Assembly: GCA_030616165.1 (NCBI GenBank)
Contig: JAUWXV010000231.1
Coordinates: forward strand, 1-5,737
Origin: a bacterium
GTDB taxonomy: Bacteria; SM23-31; JAUVVT01
Length of the DNA: 5,737 nt
Reading direction: 5' to 3'
Position 1 is the stretch's first letter. The number at the start of each line of letters is the position of its first letter. Both the position numbers and the translations under genes were made by a program. Positions 4,122 to 5,737 of this stretch are shown piece by piece. Under the pieces are notes generated by a model. It was not told the DNA's origin and searched no databases. It saw only the letters and a list, made by a program, of their open reading frames with translations.

Positions 4122-5429
4122 ATGAGCTTAAAAAAATTAATAAAAATAAGCAGGAGAGAATTTTTAAAGAAAGCAAAAACTATCTTTGCGGGTGTTGCTG
4201 TTTTTGCATCAGGTAAAGATACAATAATAAAAAACTTTTTTGTAAACAGACTTCCTCAGGGAGATAAGGTCAAGATAAAGAGTTATCGCAACCTTGGCAA
4301 TACAGGATTTAAAGTTTCTGATATAAGTTTCGGAGCGGCTCATATTACTGATGGGGCGGTGGTGAGATATGCAGTTGACTGCGGAGTTAATTATATTGAT
4401 ACCGCTCCTATTTATGGACAGTCGGAAAGATTAATTGGGGAAGTGTTAAAGGAAAAGAGAAAAGAGGTATTTATTGCAACAAAGTTCAACCAGAGAGCGT
4501 GGCGGGCTAAAAATTCAGAAGAACTTAAAAAAAATTTTAAAGAATCACTCGAAAGAAGTCTGAAAAACTTGAGAACCGATTATGTGGACGCTCTCCTTAT
4601 ACATTCTGCTTCGGAAAGTAGAATGAAGAGTGAGGAAATGCACGAGGTTTTTGAAAAGGCAAAAAAGGAGGGAAAGGTAAAATATTCAGGTGCCAGTTTT
4701 CATTCTTCCGGAATGGGTAATATTGTTAAACAATTTTTTAATTATGATTCGATGAAAATCCTTACACCTGCTTATAATTATTTAAATAATAAGGATGTTA
4801 ATGAAGATATAAAGAGTTTATCCGAAAAAGGGAAAGCAATTGTTGCGATGAAGGTAAGAATGGGAGCGTATCTTGAAAGACTTCCCGGGTGGGATAAACA
4901 GCCCCTTGGTGAGGATTTTGAAAGTCTTTCGCTAAATCAAAAGAGAAGCAGAATGATAAGATTTGTTGATGATAGTAATAATAAATTTACTATGGATTTT
5001 AATAGGAGTACATTTAAATGGGTTCTTTCTAATCCACATGTCAGCACTTTGATTCCAAGTTTCAGGACATTCTATGATGTCGATACTTTTTTGCCTGCCT
5101 CAGGGGAAAAATTCGGTTATCGAGATAAAGAAAATTTAGACAATTACATTGCTCTTGTCTGGAATCAATACTGCAGAATAGGATGCGATTTATGCCATTC
5201 GTATTGCCCGAAAAGTGTTCCGGTTAATGATATTTTGAGATTTCAGATGTATTATGAAAATTATGGTGATAGGAGAATGGCTGTTAATGAATATTCAGAC
5301 TTGCCGAAAAACAAATTGGGAGATAACTGTTCCGATTGTGATGCACCATGTCAAAAATACTGCCCGTATGGTATTGCAATCAAGGAAAGATTAATCCAAT
5401 CACATAAGACACTATCATTAAATTGTTAA
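4122..5429 (+). CDS. Tat-targeted aldo/keto reductase with C-terminal double iron-sulfur domain
   Basis: This 435-residue protein begins with a Tat signal: SRREFLKKA at residues 10-18, then a short hydrophobic run to about residue 30. There is no lipobox. The aldo/keto reductase barrel spans about 54-330 and has the full catalytic tetrad: D93 and Y98 in YIDTAPIYG, K121 in IATKFN and H161 in ALLIHSAS. VSTLIPSF (about 307-314) corresponds to the late nicotinamide-phosphate binding region. The C-terminal part carries two four-cysteine motifs: C351-x3-C355-x2-C358-x3-C362-P and C403-x2-C406-x3-C410-x3-C414-P, typical of aldo/keto reductases fused to a double [4Fe-4S] domain. Export in folded form fits the Tat signal, since both cofactor types are loaded in the cytoplasm. 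It probably passes electrons between an organic carbonyl/alcohol or sugar-like substrate and an iron-sulfur relay; substrate and partner are unknown. It is the last gene of the plus-strand set. Confidence 0.93.
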   Translation: MSLKKLIKISRREFLKKAKTIFAGVAVFASGKDTIIKNFFVNRLPQGDKVKIKSYRNLGNTGFKVSDISFGAAHITDGAVVRYAVDCGVNYIDTAPIYGQSERLIGEVLKEKRKEVFIATKFNQRAWRAKNSEELKKNFKESLERSLKNLRTDYVDALLIHSASESRMKSEEMHEVFEKAKKEGKVKYSGASFHSSGMGNIVKQFFNYDSMKILTPAYNYLNNKDVNEDIKSLSEKGKAIVAMKVRMGAYLERLPGWDKQPLGEDFESLSLNQKRSRMIRFVDDSNNKFTMDFNRSTFKWVLSNPHVSTLIPSFRTFYDVDTFLPASGEKFGYRDKENLDNYIALVWNQYCRIGCDLCHSYCPKSVPVNDILRFQMYYENYGDRRMAVNEYSDLPKNKLGDNCSDCDAPCQKYCPYGIAIKERLIQSHKTLSLNC

Positions 5430-5485
5430 TCCTAGCATGATAAATAGTTTAAAAAGTTTTTTGCAGAATTTTTTAAAATGGTTAT

Positions 5486-5508
5486 AAATTTTAAATTATT
5501 TAAATTTT
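5486..5508 (+). terminator. A/T-only hairpin after the reductase gene, weak terminator candidate
   Basis: Bases 5486-5496 can pair with 5498-5508 at 10 of 11 positions around a very short centre, about 55 bp after the reductase stop. A T-rich tail follows (TTATTTTAG). With no G-C pairs it is a poor intrinsic terminator, but it is the best candidate near the end of the plus-strand gene set. The GCCCC...TGGG pair just after it forms only a four-base stem without a T tract. Confidence 0.2.
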
Positions 5509-5597
5509 TATTTTAGCCCCAGATTGGGATACTCCAAAAAATGTCGATTAAGACTTGATTTTAGAAAAATTATTTTTAGATTGTAAATACCAGTGTC

Positions 5598-5616
5598 ATG
5601 TTAAATAACATATGTT
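5598..5616. repeat. Overlapping palindromes built from ATGTT/AACAT half-sites
   Basis: ATGTTA (5598-5603) and TAACAT (5606-5611) form a perfect inverted repeat, and AACATATGTT (5607-5616) is a perfect 10-bp palindrome sharing its middle arm. Three half-sites in 19 bp could be a tandem operator. A further ATGTTAA occurs at 5722-5728 near the window edge. No regulator can be named. Confidence 0.3.
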
Positions 5617-5617
5617 C

Positions 5618-5640
5618 TTTTTTGTAATTTTTACAAAAAA
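5618..5640. repeat. Perfect 10-bp inverted repeat with 3-base loop
   Basis: TTTTTTGTAA (5618-5627) and TTACAAAAAA (5631-5640) are exact reverse complements around TTT. The stem has one G-C pair. It may act as a weak terminator or transcript-end hairpin for either direction, although neither strand has a separate T tract after it. Confidence 0.4.
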
Positions 5641-5737
5641 ATTTGACTGGAGTTAAGCATTTTTTTAATGAGAAAATAAAAAAAGTTCCTTAATTCTTAT
5701 ATTTGTATAATTTTCAAAAATATGTTAACGGACAGAA

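Larger units (their letters stand above)
5430..5737. other. 308-bp AT-rich intergenic stretch without a gene
   Basis: No open frame with a credible start, no RNA gene and no mobile-element end is visible on either strand. The stretch holds A/T-rich inverted repeats at 5486-5508, 5598-5616 and 5618-5640. A lone perfect TATAAT at 5706-5711 has no fitting -35 17 bp upstream; a TTGACT at 5643-5648 is too far from it to pair. A gene may start beyond the window edge. Confidence 0.6.

Noticed and set aside
5515-5530. GCCCCA...TGGGA as an intrinsic terminator
   Set aside because: The stem is only four base pairs and is not followed by a T tract.

Overview
The window is AT-rich bacterial DNA carrying genes for envelope and cytoplasmic hydrolases and one redox enzyme. 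Three proteins have export signals: one has an ordinary lipoprotein signal, one a twin-arginine signal joined to a lipobox, and one a twin-arginine signal. This points to a Gram-negative bacterium with a working Tat pathway. An uncultured or anaerobic lineage of the FCB type (Ignavibacteriota, Calditrichota, KSB1 and similar) would fit, but that is a guess. There is no rRNA, tRNA, CRISPR, integrase or transposase.

Layout. Minus strand, 1-1092: a cytoplasmic amidohydrolase of the amidohydrolase_2/ACMSD-like type (GTG start, strong GGAGG) is followed 14 bp later by the 5' end of an integral membrane protein that leaves the window and resembles CPBP/CAAX intramembrane proteases. Next comes a 563-bp, very AT-rich divergent intergenic region (1093-1655) with inverted repeats, a 16-bp CRP/FNR-like palindrome and one possible small ORF. 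Plus strand, 1656-5429: an amidohydrolase-family lipoprotein, a Tat/lipobox metallo-beta-lactamase-fold hydrolase (COG1237-like) and a Tat-targeted aldo/keto reductase with two C-terminal four-cysteine iron-sulfur motifs. The last 308 bp (5430-5737) hold no gene, only AT-rich inverted repeats.

How they fit together. The three plus-strand genes are unrelated in fold, point the same way and all appear to act outside the cytoplasm. They could form an envelope-located degradation or modification module for a small organic molecule: two metal-dependent hydrolases plus an oxidoreductase. The substrate cannot be read from the sequence.

The most striking feature is non-coding. Each of the three plus-strand genes is preceded by a nearly identical 23-nt leader (1633-1655, 3045-3067, 4099-4121) placed at exactly the same distance from its ATG. 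It contains a GAGGT-type Shine-Dalgarno inside a tiny AAAAC/GTTTT hairpin. The two minus-strand genes do not have it. It looks like a shared translation or regulatory element that marks these genes as a set.
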